Assembly (NCBI RefSeq): GCF_026107515.2
Contig: NZ_JAPCHW010000007.1
Coordinates: 62,001 to 126,000 of the forward strand
Source of the DNA: Glutamicibacter sp. MNS18
GTDB lineage: Bacteria; Actinomycetota; Actinomycetes; Actinomycetales; Micrococcaceae
DNA: 64,000 nucleotides
Direction: 5' to 3'
Shown here: positions 53,391 through 62,825 of the stretch, piece after piece
How the letters are laid out: each line of letters begins with the position of its first letter
Position numbering within the stretch: position 1 is the first letter of the stretch
Notes under the pieces: model-generated
Database searches by the model: none
What the model was told of the DNA's origin: nothing
Seen by the model: only the letters and a program-made list of their open reading frames with translations
Position numbers and translations under genes: made by a program

Positions 53391-54485
53391 ATGGAATTCA
53401 CCGAAAATCTCTCAACTAATCGCGCAAGCGACGAGCAACGGGCCCGTATCCTGGCTGACCCCGGTTTTGGAGACTTCTTCACGGACCACACTGCTGTTAT
53501 CGACTGGAGCGCCAATGAGGACGCAACCGGCGGTAGCTGGCACGATGCCCGTATTGAACCCTATGGCCCGATCGCCTTGGACCCGGCAGCGTCCGTGCTG
53601 CATTATGGCCAGGAGATCTTCGAGGGTCTGAAGGCCTACCGTCATGCCGATGGCACCGTCTGGACTTTCCGCCCCTACAAGAACGCGGCACGCCTGAACC
53701 GTTCGGCGGCCCGACTGGCCCTGCCGCAGCTGGATGAGGAAGTTTTTGTTGAATCCCTGCGTCGTGTGGTCAAGGCCGACCAGGACTGGGTGCCCGCCGA
53801 AGAGGGCGAGTCCCTTTACCTGCGTCCCTTCATGATCGCCACCGAGGCATTCCTCGGGGTTCGCGCAGCACGCAAGGTGTCCTACCGGGTTATCTGCTCG
53901 CCGGCTGGCAACTACTTCGGCGGGGAGCTGAAGCCGGTCTCCATCTGGGTATCCACCCAGTACGCCCGTGCCGGCCGCGGCGGTACCGGTAATGCCAAAT
54001 GCGGTGGCAACTACGCCGCCTCGTTGATCGCGCAAATGGAGGCCGAAGCCAACGATTGCAAGCAGGTGTTGTTCCTCGACCCGTTCAACAACAATGCCGT
54101 GGAAGAGCTTGGTGGGATGAATGTCTTCTTCGTCATGAAAGACGGGACATTGGTCACCCCGGCCTTGACCGGAACCATCCTGGAAGGTGTGACCCGCGAA
54201 TCAGTACTGCAGCTGGCCAAGGACCGAGGCATGAAGATCGAGGAACGCACCATCACCCTGGAGGAATGGCGTGAGGGCGTCAACAGCGGCGCGATTGCCG
54301 AGGTCTTCGCTTGCGGTACCGCCGCGGTGATTACCCCGATCGGCGTATTGAAGAACGGCGACGAACTGATCGGAAACCCCGATGCCCCGGCCGGTGAAGT
54401 CACCATGGCCATCCGTGAGGAATTGCTGGGGATCCAGCTCGGTACGGTGGAAGACCGACACGGTTGGCTGGAGCAGCTGGCCTGA
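53391..54485 (+). CDS. ilvE: Branched-chain amino acid aminotransferase
   Basis: A PLP-dependent fold-type IV transaminase that makes leucine, isoleucine and valine from their 2-keto acids. The 364 residues include LHYGQEIFEGLKAYRHADG, RLNRSAARLALP, YLRPFMIATEAFLGVRAA and GNAKCGGNYAASLIAQMEA with the PLP lysine, then GTILEGVTRESVLQLAKDRG. ATG 53391 lies after AAGGAAGTCCAAGGTCGA. The frame is open to 53340, but that would run through the terminator hairpin. Confidence 0.95.
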   Translation: MEFTENLSTNRASDEQRARILADPGFGDFFTDHTAVIDWSANEDATGGSWHDARIEPYGPIALDPAASVLHYGQEIFEGLKAYRHADGTVWTFRPYKNAARLNRSAARLALPQLDEEVFVESLRRVVKADQDWVPAEEGESLYLRPFMIATEAFLGVRAARKVSYRVICSPAGNYFGGELKPVSIWVSTQYARAGRGGTGNAKCGGNYAASLIAQMEAEANDCKQVLFLDPFNNNAVEELGGMNVFFVMKDGTLVTPALTGTILEGVTRESVLQLAKDRGMKIEERTITLEEWREGVNSGAIAEVFACGTAAVITPIGVLKNGDELIGNPDAPAGEVTMAIREELLGIQLGTVEDRHGWLEQLA

Positions 54486-54505
54486 TCGGTCAATACGATC
54501 GATAG

Positions 54506-54540
54506 AATGACCCGGACAGGGATATCCTGTCCGGGTCATT
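54506..54540 (+). terminator. Perfect hairpin after ilvE
   Basis: AATGACCCGGACAGG (54506-54520) pairs exactly with 54526-54540 round GATAT; the following T content is modest (TAACTTCTCT). Confidence 0.82.
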
Positions 54541-54564
54541 TAACTTCTCTTGGTAAGGAATCGA

Positions 54565-55677
54565 ATGCGTGTATTGGTGACCGGAGGGGCTGGCTACATC
54601 GGCTCCCACACGGTATTGCTTTTGTTGGAAGAAGGCCATGAGGTCTTCGTCGTGGACAATTTCAGCAACTCATCACCGGAGTCCCTGCGCCGAGTGGCTG
54701 CACTCAGCGGACGTGCCGCCACCCTTTACCAGGCTGATTTGCTCGATGCCGAATCGCTTAACCGTGTTCTGGGTGAGACCAAACCCGATGCAGTCATCCA
54801 CTTTGCTGGACTGAAGGCCGTGGGTGAGTCGGTAGCCAAGCCGTTGATGTACTACCGCAACAACGTCACCGGCACCTTGAACCTGCTTGACGCCATGGAG
54901 CTGGCAGGATGCCGCAATCTGGTCTTCAGTTCCTCCGCGACCGTCTACGGGGAATGCACGGAACTGCCCTTGGTGGAAACCACGCAACGCAGCGCGACCA
55001 ACCCCTATGGCCGGACCAAACTGCACATCGAGGAAATGCTGGAGGAACTGGCTGCCGCTGATGAGCGGTGGTCCATCGCAGCATTGCGCTATTTCAACCC
55101 CGTCGGGGCCCACGAGTCCGGCCGGATCGGTGAGGACCCACAGGGAATCCCCAACAACCTGATGCCATTCGTGGCCCAGGTGGCCGTGGGACGGCGGGAC
55201 AAAGTCAATGTCTTCGGCGGAGACTACCCCACGGTTGACGGGACCGGGGTGCGCGACTACATCCATGTAGTGGATCTGGCCGCAGGCCACCTGGCCGCAT
55301 TGGATTACCTGGCGCAGCGGACCGGCAGTTTTGTCTGGAACCTGGGAACAGGCGAAGGCTCCAGCGTGCTGGAAGTCATCCAGGCCTTCGCCCGGGCGGC
55401 CGACAAGGACGTGCCCTACCAGATCGTTGATCGCCGTCCCGGCGACGTTGCCGAGAACTATGCTGATCCGGTCAAGGCCCGTCTGGAACTGGGATGGAAG
55501 GCCGAACGTGGCCTGGAACAGATGGTCCAGGACATGTGGCGCTGGCAGGAGCAGAACCCCTACGGGTTCCCCGACGAGCAGCCGGAGTCTCTCCCGGATG
55601 AGGAACTGAACGAACAGATCAGGCTGGCCGCGTCGAAGGCGGCCACAGCCACCGATCCCACCACGAACAAGAATTAG
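54565..55677 (+). CDS. galE: UDP-glucose 4-epimerase
   Basis: Interconverts UDP-glucose and UDP-galactose, supplying UDP-galactose for glycans. The 370-residue SDR protein has VLVTGGAGYIGSHTVLLL (NAD motif), VIHFAGLKAVGES, FSSSATVYGE and the catalytic tyrosine-lysine pair in NPYGRTKLHIEE, then GVRDYIHVVDLAAGHLAAL. ATG 54565 follows TAAGGAATCGA; the frame is open to 54550. A tail of about 25 residues rich in Glu, Ala and Thr is extra. It could feed the EPS or wall-polymer loci of the window. Confidence 0.93.
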   Translation: MRVLVTGGAGYIGSHTVLLLLEEGHEVFVVDNFSNSSPESLRRVAALSGRAATLYQADLLDAESLNRVLGETKPDAVIHFAGLKAVGESVAKPLMYYRNNVTGTLNLLDAMELAGCRNLVFSSSATVYGECTELPLVETTQRSATNPYGRTKLHIEEMLEELAAADERWSIAALRYFNPVGAHESGRIGEDPQGIPNNLMPFVAQVAVGRRDKVNVFGGDYPTVDGTGVRDYIHVVDLAAGHLAALDYLAQRTGSFVWNLGTGEGSSVLEVIQAFARAADKDVPYQIVDRRPGDVAENYADPVKARLELGWKAERGLEQMVQDMWRWQEQNPYGFPDEQPESLPDEELNEQIRLAASKAATATDPTTNKN

Positions 55678-55686
55678 AGGCATTGA

Positions 55687-56451
55687 ATGCGCATAGCTCG
55701 TTTTGTTGTCGACAGCGACCCACTCTACGGAGTCGTCGAAGACCAGAAGGTCCATGTCCTGGCGGGGGACCCGTTTTTCCAGGGAATCAAGCCCACCGGC
55801 CAGAGCCATGAACTGGATGATGTGAGACTTGTCGCTCCGATCATCCCACGCTCCAAGGTCGTGGCCTTTGGCAGGACCTACCGCAAGCATGCCGAGGAAC
55901 TGGGCAACCAGGTGCCGGCCGAACCGATCATGTTCCTGAAGCCCAATACCTCCGTGGTCGGGCACAACGAGCCGGTCACGCTGCCGTCCTTCTCGGATGA
56001 GATTTCCTTCGAGGGGGAACTCGCCGTGGTGATCGGTCGCATCTGCAAGGACGTCCCCGCGGAGAAGGTGCCCGAGGTCGTCTTCGGGTACACGGCGGCC
56101 AATGACCTGACCGCCCGCGATGCGCAGCGCACCGACTTACAGTGGGGCCGGGCCAAGGGCTTTGACGGTTCCTGCCCATTGGGGCCATGGATCGAAACCG
56201 AACTGGATGACCCGGATAATGTCGGGATCGTCACCCGGCTGAACGGGCAGGTGCGCCAGGACGGTGGAACCAACGAACTGATCTGGTCCGTCAATGAACT
56301 GGTGGCCCGCGCCTCCGAGGCCTTTACCCTGCTGCCCGGGGACGTGATCCTGACCGGCACACCTGCCGGGGTAGGGGAAGTCCGCGAAGGGGAGAGCATC
56401 GAGATCGAGATCGAGGGCATCGGAACCCTGCGCAGCGTGTTCCGCCGCTGA
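55687..56451 (+). CDS. Fumarylacetoacetate hydrolase family protein
   Basis: A 254-residue FAH-fold enzyme. Typical are VVAFGRTYRKHAEE, FLKPNTSVVGHNEPV, EISFEGELAVVIGR with the metal-binding Glu pair, GYTAANDLTARDAQ with the metal Asp, KGFDGSCPLGPWI and LTGTPAGVGEVREGESIEIEIEGIG. Relatives hydrolyse or decarboxylate 2-hydroxy-diene or oxaloacetate-type diketo acids; the true substrate here is unknown. It begins 9 bp after galE. The ilvE-FAH-gltX order is common in actinobacteria, so galE may be a local insertion. Confidence 0.9.
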   Translation: MRIARFVVDSDPLYGVVEDQKVHVLAGDPFFQGIKPTGQSHELDDVRLVAPIIPRSKVVAFGRTYRKHAEELGNQVPAEPIMFLKPNTSVVGHNEPVTLPSFSDEISFEGELAVVIGRICKDVPAEKVPEVVFGYTAANDLTARDAQRTDLQWGRAKGFDGSCPLGPWIETELDDPDNVGIVTRLNGQVRQDGGTNELIWSVNELVARASEAFTLLPGDVILTGTPAGVGEVREGESIEIEIEGIGTLRSVFRR

Positions 56452-56524
56452 CATTTCTTCCCGCGCCCGTATTTCATGTAGGGTTTATTGAGTCCGCCCA
56501 AGCCATCAACGGCGGACCCGCACT

Positions 56525-56556
56525 AAGCTCCTGGCCATTCGTGGCCAGGAGCTTTT
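56525..56556 (+). terminator. Intrinsic terminator before gltX
   Basis: AAGCTCCTGGCCA (56525-56537) and TGGCCAGGAGCTT (56542-56554) form a perfect stem followed by TT. Confidence 0.88.
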
Positions 56557-56606
56557 GCATCACCCAAATGGAGTGCATGGAACTCTGGGCATAGAATGAA
56601 GTCATC

Positions 56607-58112
56607 ATGACTGATCTATCGCTGATTCCCCTTGTAACCGAAGACACCCCGGTACGGGTACGTTTTTGCCCGTCGCCGACCGGTACGCCACACGTTGGCC
56701 TGATCCGCACGGCCCTGTTCAACTGGGCCTACGCCCGCCACACCGGCGGCAAGATGATTTTCCGCGTGGAGGACACCGACGCCAAGCGCGACTCCGAGGA
56801 AAGCTACAACCAGCTGTTGGACGCCCTGGACTGGCTGGGTATCGACTGGGATGAAGGCGTGAATGTGGGAGGCCCCCACGCACCCTACCGCCAGTCACAG
56901 CGGGATGACATCTACCAGGAGGTCATCACCAAGCTCCGCGAGGCCGGCCACCTGTACGAGTCGTACTCGACCCCGGAGGAAATCGAGGCCCGCCACCGGG
57001 CGGCCGGCCGTGACCCCAAGCTGGGGTACGACAACTTCGACCGGGAACTGAGCGCCGAACAGATTGCCGCCTTCAAGGCCGAGGGGCGCGAACCGGTACT
57101 GCGTGTACGCATGCCCGATTCGGATCTGACCTTCACCGACCTGGTGCGAGGGGAAATCACCTTCAAGGCCGGCTCGGTGCCGGACTTCGTGGTGGTCCGC
57201 GCCAACGGCAAGCCGCTGTACACCCTGGTGAACCCGGTGGATGATGCCTTGATGGGGGTCACCCATGTGCTGCGCGGCGAGGACCTGCTCTCCTCCACTC
57301 CACGCCAGATCGCACTGTATGCGCTGTTGCATGATGTGGGTGTGGCCCGGTACATGCCACGCTTCGGGCACCTGCCCTATGTCATGGGCCAGGGCAAAAA
57401 GAAGCTGTCCAAGCGTGACCCGGAATCGAGCCTCTTCTTGCACCGGGACCGCGGGTTCATCCCCGAGGGCCTGCTGAACTACCTGGCGTTGCTCGGTTGG
57501 TCGCTGAGCGCCGACGAGGACATTTTCAGCCGTGAACAGCTGATCGAGGCCTTTGATGTCACCGATGTGCTGTCCAACCCGGCGCGATTCGACCAGAAGA
57601 AGGCCGAAGCGATCAACGGCACGCACGTGCGCATGCTGGATCCGAAGGATTTTCGGGACCGCCTGGTACCGTACCTGCAGGCCGCGAACCTGGTGGGGGA
57701 GCAGCTCACCGAGCGCGAGAACGCCATCCTCGATGCCGCCGCCCCGCTGGTGCAGGAGCGTGTGGGGCTGCTGGGTGAAGCCGCCGACATGATGGAATTC
57801 CTGTTCCTGGAGGACGCCAGGATCCAGGTGGCCGATGGTGCGCTGAAGGGCATGCCCGCCAACCTGGCAGAGGTCATCCAGGCCACCATCGAGGCGTTGG
57901 TGCCGCTCGACGAATGGAACGCGGCAACAATCCAGGACGCACTGCGTGCCAAGCTGGTCGAAGAACTGGAACTCAAGCCGCGTCACGCCTTCGGACCTGC
58001 CCGCGTGGCGGTCTCCGGGAAGAAGGTCTCACCTCCGCTCTTTGAATCCATGGAGATCCTGGGCAAGGAATCGAGCCTGAACCGCCTGCGCACCTTCGGT
58101 GAAGGCCGCTAG
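56607..58112 (+). CDS. gltX: Glutamyl-tRNA synthetase
   Basis: Charges tRNA-Glu, and in most actinobacteria also tRNA-Gln before amidation by GatCAB. The 501-residue class I enzyme has the HIGH-like motif [48 protein letters not shown] and the KMSKS equivalent [14 protein letters not shown]. The C-terminal anticodon-binding domain is complete. One tRNA-Gln and two tRNA-Glu genes follow downstream. ATG 56607 is the first start after the terminator. Confidence 0.96.
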   Translation: MTDLSLIPLVTEDTPVRVRFCPSPTGTPHVGLIRTALFNWAYARHTGGKMIFRVEDTDAKRDSEESYNQLLDALDWLGIDWDEGVNVGGPHAPYRQSQRDDIYQEVITKLREAGHLYESYSTPEEIEARHRAAGRDPKLGYDNFDRELSAEQIAAFKAEGREPVLRVRMPDSDLTFTDLVRGEITFKAGSVPDFVVVRANGKPLYTLVNPVDDALMGVTHVLRGEDLLSSTPRQIALYALLHDVGVARYMPRFGHLPYVMGQGKKKLSKRDPESSLFLHRDRGFIPEGLLNYLALLGWSLSADEDIFSREQLIEAFDVTDVLSNPARFDQKKAEAINGTHVRMLDPKDFRDRLVPYLQAANLVGEQLTERENAILDAAAPLVQERVGLLGEAADMMEFLFLEDARIQVADGALKGMPANLAEVIQATIEALVPLDEWNAATIQDALRAKLVEELELKPRHAFGPARVAVSGKKVSPPLFESMEILGKESSLNRLRTFGEGR

Positions 58113-58130
58113 GCAGGGTCTGTCAGGCAA

Positions 58131-58901
58131 ATGAAGCGCCAAGATGCCGCCCTCGATACCACTGCGTCCGCAGCCGGTATCGAGGGCGTTCTTTATGATA
58201 TCGATGACACGTTGGTGGATCTGCGCACTGCTTCCCTCAACGGATTCCTCGCCATGTCCGCCCACCAGATGGACGGCGTTCCGGAAGCCGAGCGGCACCG
58301 CATCGCGGCAGACTTTGCCGATGATGGTGCCGGGGCCTATGAACGCTACATGTCCGGTGAACTGACCTTTCTCCAGCAACGGGCCCTGCGTGTGGAGCGG
58401 GCCTACCGGATGGCCGGTATTACTGTTCCGGACGCCAACGAGATGGTTTCCTGGGTTGAGCGGTACGAACAACGCGTCCAGCAGGCCTGGCGGCCCTTCG
58501 CCGATGTCCTGCCGCATCTGGACAGGCTACAGACCCTGGGGATCCCCATTGGCGCGGTGAGTAACAATGTTGAGCACTACCAGCGCAATAAACTCTCCCT
58601 GGCCGGACTGTCCATGATCCAGGTGGTCATCGGTTCCGACACCGCCGGGGCACCCAAACCCGATCCCGCTCCCTTCCTCGCCGGATGCGCTGCACTGGGC
58701 ACCCGCCCGGGACGGACCTTGTACGTAGGGGATAACCCGATCAACGATGCCCAGGGTGCGCACGCCGCTGGGCTACTTGCGGTCCTCGTAGATCGTGGGG
58801 TACGTCACAGGAATTCGGCATTTCCCAGAGTTGAAAACCTGGGGGAAATTGACCGTGAAATCCGCGAGAATCCGGGGTTCTTTGGGCTTGTGCACCCCTA
58901 G
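58131..58901 (+). CDS. HAD-family hydrolase
   Basis: A 256-residue HAD phosphatase with a C1-type helical cap. Motif I is LYDIDDTLVD with nucleophile and acid Asp, motif II is IGAVSNN, the motif III Lys lies in GAPKPDPAPF, and motif IV is LYVGDNPINDAQGAHAAGL. Relatives act on small phosphorylated metabolites such as phosphoglycolate or nucleotides; the substrate is not predictable. It starts 18 bp after gltX, so it is probably cotranscribed. Confidence 0.88.
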   Translation: MKRQDAALDTTASAAGIEGVLYDIDDTLVDLRTASLNGFLAMSAHQMDGVPEAERHRIAADFADDGAGAYERYMSGELTFLQQRALRVERAYRMAGITVPDANEMVSWVERYEQRVQQAWRPFADVLPHLDRLQTLGIPIGAVSNNVEHYQRNKLSLAGLSMIQVVIGSDTAGAPKPDPAPFLAGCAALGTRPGRTLYVGDNPINDAQGAHAAGLLAVLVDRGVRHRNSAFPRVENLGEIDREIRENPGFFGLVHP

Positions 58902-58912
58902 CCGTTCCCGAT

Positions 58913-58941
58913 TTGTCTCTTGCTGAAAACGTATGTATAGT
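58913..58941 (+). promoter_or_regulatory. Promoter of the tRNA cluster
   Basis: TTGTCT (58913-58918) and TATAGT (58936-58941) are separated by 17 bp, about 68 bp before the first tRNA. Confidence 0.5.
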
Positions 58942-59009
58942 TATATCTCGTGCTGAGGCAAACAGAAAAGTTCAGGAAGCTGAGCTGATCGAAAAGCCGC
59001 AAGTCACAG

Positions 59010-59081
59010 TGGGATATGGTGTAATTGGCAACACAACGGTTTCTGGTTCCGTCATTCTAGGTTCGAGTCCTGGTATCCCAG
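59010..59081 (+). tRNA. tRNA-Gln (CTG)
   Basis: 72 bases with a full cloverleaf. Acceptor TGGGATA (59010-59016) pairs with TATCCCA (59074-59080), discriminator G, D-loop AATTGGCA, anticodon loop TTCTGGT with anticodon CTG, T-loop GTTCGAGTC. The last base pair of the anticodon stem is a U-U mismatch. CCA is not encoded. Confidence 0.95.
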
Positions 59082-59129
59082 CGCTTCATCAAAATTATTT
59101 GATGAGCTAAGAAGAAGTTCTTAGCGTGC

Positions 59130-59202
59130 GGCCCCATCGTATAGCGGCCTAGTACGCCGCCCTCTCACGGCGGTAACGCGGGTTCGAATCCCGCTGGGGT
59201 CA
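59130..59202 (+). tRNA. tRNA-Glu (CTC), copy 1
   Basis: 73 bases. Acceptor GGCCCCA (59130-59136) pairs with TGGGGTC (59195-59201), anticodon loop CTCTCAC with anticodon CTC, stem CCGCC/GGCGG, T-arm GCGGG-TTCGAAT-CCCGC. No encoded CCA. Confidence 0.96.
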
Positions 59203-59243
59203 CAAGTTCTTCTTCATAGGTCCTCCGCTTGCCGGAGATATGC

Positions 59244-59316
59244 GGCCCCATCGTATAGCGGCCTAGTACGCTGCCCTCTCACGGCGGTAACGCGGGTTCG
59301 AATCCCGCTGGGGTCA
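59244..59316 (+). tRNA. tRNA-Glu (CTC), copy 2
   Basis: Identical to copy 1 except T at 59272 in place of C, which turns a C-G pair of the anticodon stem into a U-G wobble. It is a tandem duplicate 41 bp after copy 1. Confidence 0.96.
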
Positions 59317-59324
59317 CGCAAGAC

Positions 59325-59349
59325 AAGCCACGGTTATCCGTGGCTTTTT
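59325..59349 (+). terminator. Intrinsic terminator after the tRNA cluster
   Basis: AAGCCACGG-TTAT-CCGTGGCTT followed by TTT. Confidence 0.9.
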
Positions 59350-59399
59350 GCGTATCACCACGCGTGTGTGTACTTGCCAGCTAAGGCGTATCAGGCAAG

Positions 59400-61178
59400 A
59401 TGGACACTATGGATCCCAAACTTCCTTCAGGTCAGCCTTCGGCCCAGCAGCATGATCCTGCTGGCGTCGGCACCGCCGCACTGGAGAACACCCTGGGCCG
59501 GCTGGAAAACATCCTGCAACGTCTGCAGTTCGTGCACAACCCGGTTCCGGGCGCCCCGGATCCCGCAGTCCTCCGCAGCCAACTGATTAATCAGATCAAC
59601 GACTATCTGCTACCGCGATCACAAAATGCCCACGCCCCGCTGTTGGCCGTGGTGGGTGGTTCCACCGGGGCGGGCAAATCGACATTGGTGAACTCACTGG
59701 TTGGCGCAACAGTGACCAGGGCTGGGGCGATCCGCCCCACGACACGCACCCCGGTGCTGATCCACCACCCCCAGGATGCCGACTGGTTCACCGGGGACCG
59801 GGTGCTCCCCACCCTGACCCGGCTGCAAGGCAGCGGGTATGACACCGGTGCGACACTGCAACGCACCGATGCCCTGCTGCTGATCCCACATGAGGGGATA
59901 CCGCAAGGGGTGGCCGTGCTCGACGCCCCGGATATCGACTCCGTATCCGATGAGAACCGGACCTTGTCCACCCAGCTGCTCAGCGCCGCCGACTTGTGGC
60001 TTTTTGTCACCACAGCGAACAGGTATTCCGACGCGGTGCCGTGGGCGCTGCTGGAAAAGGCGGGCCAGCGGGCCGTGACCGTCAGCGTTGTGCTCAACCG
60101 GGTGCCACACGGTGCCGTGGAGCAGATCCGACCGGATCTGGTGCGGTTGATGGAATCCAACGCGTTGGACCCCGCCCTGCTGCACACCATCCATGAATCC
60201 GATCTGGGAGCCAACGGACTGATCCGACATGACCAGATCCATGCCCTGCAGCAATGGCTCACCGGGCTGGCCAGGAACACCGTTGAACGGCAACGGGTTG
60301 CCGCCCAGACACTCCGTGGAGCACTGGAACAACTGGCCATGGATCTTGGCACCCTCCGGCAGGCCGCATCCGACCAGGACGCGCAGGTACGGGACCTGGA
60401 GGAATCCGCGACCCGGCGTTTCGACCAGGCCCTGGACAAGACCCTGGATTCGCTGCATGACGGGTCGCTCCTTCGTGGCGAGATCCTGGCCAGGTGGCAG
60501 GATTTTGTTGGTGCGGGAGAACTCATGCGGGGGATCGAGGGTACCGTGGGGCGGATGCGCGACAAGGTCGCCGGGTTCTTCACCGGCAAGCCGCCGGCCA
60601 CCCACAAGGTCGAGAACGCCATTGAAACCGGATTGCACACGGTTTTGGTCAACGAAATCACCAAGGCCTGCCAGGAGGTGGACCGGCAATGGATTGGCAC
60701 GGCTTTCGGCACCGAACTGCTTCTCGAAGCACCGGTGCCCCGCCCGGCCGCTGACCTGGAAGACCAGGCTTCCCAGACCATACGCGCCTGGCAGAAGGAC
60801 GTGTTGGAGATGATCCGTACCGAAGGGGCCGGCAAACGGAAAACCGCCCGTCTCGCGGCCTTTGGGGTCAATGGGCTGGCGGTAGCGCTCATGGTCGTTG
60901 TATTCGCCTCAACGGCGGGTTTGACCGGGGTGGAAGTGGGGATCGCCGGTGGCTCGGCAGTGGTCGGACAAAAACTGCTGGAGGCCATTTTCGGCGAGGA
61001 CGCGGTGCGGCGCATGGCCCAACGGGCCAGCATCATGCTGAAGGACCACTGCCGCCAACTCATTGAGCGGAACCGGCAGATCTACACCACGGTCACCGCT
61101 CGGGTGCTCGATGACAGTGTCTGCGCCGAACTTGACGCACAGATCAGCGGATTGGCCGGTAACGGGGGAACCGCATGA
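59400..61178 (+). CDS. Dynamin-like GTPase, first of a pair
   Basis: A 592-residue dynamin-superfamily-like protein. The P-loop is VVGGSTGAGKSTLVNSLVG near residue 84-102, a conserved PTTRTPVLIHHP switch follows, and G3 reads VLDAPDIDSV. The long helical middle (LEQLAMDLGTLRQAASDQDAQVRDLEESATRRFDQ) resembles dynamin stalks. A hydrophobic segment near 490-515 (LAVALMVVVFASTAGLTGV) is likely a membrane anchor. It overlaps the second GTPase by ATGA. Such pairs (DynA/DynB of Streptomyces, IniA/IniC of mycobacteria) act in septum or membrane remodelling; a role in division or membrane repair is inference. Confidence 0.85.
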   Translation: MDTMDPKLPSGQPSAQQHDPAGVGTAALENTLGRLENILQRLQFVHNPVPGAPDPAVLRSQLINQINDYLLPRSQNAHAPLLAVVGGSTGAGKSTLVNSLVGATVTRAGAIRPTTRTPVLIHHPQDADWFTGDRVLPTLTRLQGSGYDTGATLQRTDALLLIPHEGIPQGVAVLDAPDIDSVSDENRTLSTQLLSAADLWLFVTTANRYSDAVPWALLEKAGQRAVTVSVVLNRVPHGAVEQIRPDLVRLMESNALDPALLHTIHESDLGANGLIRHDQIHALQQWLTGLARNTVERQRVAAQTLRGALEQLAMDLGTLRQAASDQDAQVRDLEESATRRFDQALDKTLDSLHDGSLLRGEILARWQDFVGAGELMRGIEGTVGRMRDKVAGFFTGKPPATHKVENAIETGLHTVLVNEITKACQEVDRQWIGTAFGTELLLEAPVPRPAADLEDQASQTIRAWQKDVLEMIRTEGAGKRKTARLAAFGVNGLAVALMVVVFASTAGLTGVEVGIAGGSAVVGQKLLEAIFGEDAVRRMAQRASIMLKDHCRQLIERNRQIYTTVTARVLDDSVCAELDAQISGLAGNGGTA

Positions 61179-62818
61179 GTGAACGCCAGCGCCTGCGCGC
61201 CGAATCCACGGTGACCGAACAGATCCAGCTGTTGAACCAGGCCATGGAGATCGGTGCACCGTACCTGGAGCATAAGCAATTGACACAGGCCACCGTGGTT
61301 CTTGAACGGGCGGGGGAACGCCGGGCGCTGTCGGCCGACCACACCGTGATCGGGTTGTTCGGAGCCACCGGTAGCGGGAAGTCCAGCCTCTTTAACGCCC
61401 TGACCGGCCAGGAGATCGCACGGACCGGAGTCGTGCGACCCACCACGAAAAGCGCCGTGGCGGCCATCTGGGAAACGGAGAACTCCGCCGAACTGCTCGA
61501 CTGGCTGAATGTGAACGAACGGCATATCGTCACCGAGCCGCTGGCGGGGGTGGCCAACAGCCGGAAGGCCGCACATACCAGCGGTCTGCTGCTCCTGGAC
61601 CTTCCCGATATGGATTCCACGGCCGTGGAACACCACGAGATTGCGGCCAAGCTGGCCGGGCAGGTCGACTTCCTGATCTGGGTGCTGGATCCACAGAAGT
61701 ACGCTGATGCCTCAATCCACCATGGGTACCTTGCAGCGTTGGCCGGCCAATCGAGCAACCTGATGGTCGTGCTGAACCAAATCGACATGATTGCGCAGCA
61801 GGACCGGACAGCCGTGATCTCCTCGCTTGAAGCCCTGCTGGAAACCGAGGGACTCGGCCAGGTGCCGGTGGTGCCCGCCTCGGCGCGCACCGGTGAGGGG
61901 ATCGAGGAAGTCCGCGCCGAAATACTGACCGTGATGCGCCGCCACCAACTGGCCGTGCAACGGGTACGCAACGATATCGATCAGCTGGCCACAACCTGGG
62001 CGGAAACGCTGCCGGCGACCGAGGCCAAGCCGCCCTCCAGGGCGGAGCAACAGAAACTCGAACAGCAGATCGGGCAAGCCCACGGAACGGAGCGGATCGC
62101 GGAGGCGGTGGCCACTTCCTACCGGCTGCGTGCGGCGCGCAGCACCGGCTGGCCCCTGACAACCTGGCTCACCCGCTTGCGCAACGACCCGCTCAAACGC
62201 ATGAACCTGGGACGGAACGAGAAACCCGCCGACCTGTCATTGACCTCCCGACCCGAACTGTCCGTCGCGGAAACCGCCCAGGTGGAGCAGGCGGTGAACC
62301 GCTACGTGTCAACCGCAGTGAAGGACCTGCCAGAGCCCTGGGAGCAGTCGCTGCACGACCAGCTGAGGAATGCACCCCAAACCATGGAAGGCCCTATCGA
62401 CCAGGCCATTGCCTCCACGAAACTCGGGGTGGAGAAACGCTCCTGGTGGTGGCCGGCAGTCAAATTCCTGCAATGGCTCAGCCTGCTCACCGCCCTGGTC
62501 GGCGGCCTGTGGCTCGGCGGGTTGGCATTGGCCGGCTTCCTGCAATTTTCACTCCCGGAACCCCCTAGAATTGAAGGCATAGCCTATCCCACGCTGTTTC
62601 TGGTGATTGGTGTCCTGATTGGGGTGGTTCTGGGCATCGGCGGCTCGATATTTAATCGACTTATCGCTAGGATCAAGCGCAGGAAGGCTTTGGGGAGCTT
62701 AAACAAATCGGTGGCGTATGTGGTGCGGCAAGAGGTTGTTGATCCAAGTAGGGGACATTTGGATCGATATAACCAATATGCCGGTCTCATCCGCCAAGCG
62801 GCAAAGAGAGTGCAATAG
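61175..62818 (+). CDS. Dynamin-like GTPase, second of a pair
   Basis: A 547-residue partner GTPase. P-loop GLFGATGSGKSSLFNALTG near residue 60-78, G2-like RPTTKSAVAAIW, G3 LLDLPDMDSTAVEHHE and a clear G4 in VVLNQIDMI, followed by VPASARTGEGI. The C-terminal third has two membrane helices (about 430-455 and 468-495: FLQWLSLLTALVGGLWLGGL, FLVIGVLIGVVLGIGGSIF) as a hairpin anchor, then basic residues facing the cytoplasm. ATGA coupling to the first GTPase points to a heteromeric complex at the membrane. Confidence 0.86.
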   Translation: MSERQRLRAESTVTEQIQLLNQAMEIGAPYLEHKQLTQATVVLERAGERRALSADHTVIGLFGATGSGKSSLFNALTGQEIARTGVVRPTTKSAVAAIWETENSAELLDWLNVNERHIVTEPLAGVANSRKAAHTSGLLLLDLPDMDSTAVEHHEIAAKLAGQVDFLIWVLDPQKYADASIHHGYLAALAGQSSNLMVVLNQIDMIAQQDRTAVISSLEALLETEGLGQVPVVPASARTGEGIEEVRAEILTVMRRHQLAVQRVRNDIDQLATTWAETLPATEAKPPSRAEQQKLEQQIGQAHGTERIAEAVATSYRLRAARSTGWPLTTWLTRLRNDPLKRMNLGRNEKPADLSLTSRPELSVAETAQVEQAVNRYVSTAVKDLPEPWEQSLHDQLRNAPQTMEGPIDQAIASTKLGVEKRSWWWPAVKFLQWLSLLTALVGGLWLGGLALAGFLQFSLPEPPRIEGIAYPTLFLVIGVLIGVVLGIGGSIFNRLIARIKRRKALGSLNKSVAYVVRQEVVDPSRGHLDRYNQYAGLIRQAAKRVQ

Positions 62819-62825
62819 GGATAGT

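Noticed and set aside
54673-55965. Minus-strand open frame across galE and the FAH gene
   Set aside because: It crosses two well-supported genes on the other strand and has no recognisable content.
59603-61063. Long minus-strand open frame (486 codons) opposite the first dynamin-like GTPase
   Set aside because: It is antisense to a clear GTPase gene, and its serine-, threonine- and arginine-rich text has no family resemblance; such shadows are common in high-GC DNA.
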